From positions 1 through 6,653 of the forward strand of contig DOYA01000007.1 of the NCBI GenBank assembly GCA_003518755.1: a DNA stretch of 6,653 nt. The letters are read 5' to 3'. This document shows positions 6,273 through 6,653 of this stretch, piece by piece (position 1 is the stretch's first letter; each line of letters starts with the position of its first letter). The notes beneath the pieces were generated by a model, which ran no database searches, was not told the DNA's origin, and worked only from the letters and a program-made list of their open reading frames with translations. The DNA comes from Clostridiales bacterium. Its GTDB lineage: Bacteria > Bacillota > Clostridia > TANB77 > CAG-508. Position numbers and translations under genes: made by a program.

Positions 6273-6354
6273 GCAATTATTTAGGGTAATTTTATAAAAC
6301 ATTACATAATTATGTTAAGTTGTAATATTTTATGAAATTACCCTGGCAATTATT
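6273..6354. mobile_element. Possible miniature inverted-repeat element, about 64 bp plus flanking 9-bp direct repeats
   Basis: 23-base arms (6284-6306 and 6321-6343) begin GGGTAATTT and end AAATTACCC, match at 21 of 23 positions and enclose a 14-base loop. The hairpin is bracketed by an exact 9-bp direct repeat GCAATTATT (6273-6281 and 6346-6354), each copy two bases from the arm. That is the pattern of a small transposed element with a target duplication. It has no coding capacity. A/T-rich repeats can occur by chance, so this is tentative. Confidence 0.35.
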
Positions 6355-6359
6355 ATAGA

Positions 6360-6558
6360 TAAACTTCAATAGTATAGATTCTAAATTATATCGAATGCGA
6401 CTGGAATATATAATTACAAAATCAATAAAGTTTATGGAATAATGTTCGCGTCGAGCGAAGCGAGGACTAAGTGAAAAAGGTTCCATGAACTTTATTAGAT
6501 TTTGTTTATATATGAAGGGAGCCGAGATATCATTTAGAATCTATACTATTGAAGTTTA
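6360..6558. repeat. 199-bp near-palindromic hairpin element
   Basis: The outer arms are 27 bp and perfect (6360-6386 with 6532-6558, starting TAAACTTCAATAG). Pairing resumes at 6388-6392/6526-6530, passes an internal loop (6393-6405 against 6514-6525), then continues at 6406-6413/6506-6513 and 6416-6439/6481-6505 with one bulge and one wobble. The tip (6440-6480) is G/C-richer and carries CGAGCGAAGCGAG with a small stem of its own. No ORF fits inside. The ends are TA...TA, so a TA target duplication cannot be judged, and no longer direct repeat flanks it. It could be a MITE-like repeat or a structured RNA. Confidence 0.7.
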
Positions 6559-6574
6559 CTCAAACTGTGTATAG

Positions 6575-6653
6575 CTACACACTCAAATTTATCCCTCTTG
6601 CAACAATACTTGCCATATTTTTTATAAGTTCATCTATTTCTTTTGGAGTAACT
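6575..6653 (-). CDS. C-terminal tail of an unidentified protein, cut by the right edge
   Basis: On the minus strand an open frame of 25 codons enters from the right edge and ends at TAG (6577-6575). The tail contains TPKEIDELIKNMASIVARG, an amphipathic helix with a normal protein-like composition, ending in NLSV. I do not recognise the family from so short a piece. The stop codon falls inside a 6-bp hairpin TGTGTA/TACACA (6566-6571, 6576-6581). The gene is co-directional with dapA, but more than 400 bases of repeat-rich non-coding DNA separate them. Confidence 0.5.
   Translation of the reverse strand, partial: VTPKEIDELIKNMASIVARGINLSV

Noticed and set aside
6360..6558. Retron-type msr/msd RNA or CRISPR-associated RNA
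   Set aside because: Long inverted ends recall a retron RNA, but there is no reverse transcriptase gene in the window and no direct-repeat/spacer array.

Overview
This is an AT-rich, low-GC Gram-positive stretch, most likely from an anaerobic Clostridia-type Firmicute. The reasons are strong AAGGAGG-type ribosome binding sites, sigma-A-like promoters, A/T-rich codon use, an isolated SpoVD/FtsI-type penicillin-binding protein, and DapA/DapB proteins of Firmicute type. I cannot fix the genus from the sequence alone.

Layout. Positions 1-1173 (minus strand) hold most of a YifB/ComM-family Mg-chelatase-like AAA+ ATPase. It runs off the left edge and is broken by a one-base frameshift exactly at the Walker A motif. 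Divergent from it, 1273-3168 (plus) encodes a complete class B penicillin-binding protein that ends in a terminator hairpin. A roughly 440-base gene-free stretch follows. It carries a near-consensus minus-strand promoter (3559-3587) with a dyad over its -10 box but no credible ORF downstream, so it is a candidate small-RNA or decayed locus. From 6148 down to 3656, three minus-strand genes lie in a row: dapA (HTPA synthase), an HD-domain phosphohydrolase-like protein, and dapB (HTPA reductase), closed by a strong intrinsic terminator. The last 500 bases are non-coding except for the 25-residue C-terminal tail of a further minus-strand gene that enters from the right edge.

How the genes work together. 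DapA and DapB catalyse consecutive steps of the diaminopimelate/lysine pathway, condensing aspartate semialdehyde with pyruvate and then reducing the product. Diaminopimelate feeds peptidoglycan precursors, and the nearby class B PBP cross-links peptidoglycan, so the window has a loose cell-wall theme. The HD protein between the two dap genes has no known role in the pathway. It has its own strong promoter, overlapping the end of dapA, and a roughly 175-nt leader with mutually exclusive helices.

The most unusual content is the intergenic DNA around the dap genes, which holds four different palindromic elements: a 74-bp hairpin before dapB, a heptad-periodic purine-rich inverted repeat before the HD gene, a roughly 64-bp hairpin flanked by a 9-bp direct repeat, and a 199-bp near-palindrome with 27-bp perfect arms. 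They look like dispersed hairpin or MITE-type repeats or structured RNAs. No complete new multi-gene system is visible in this window.
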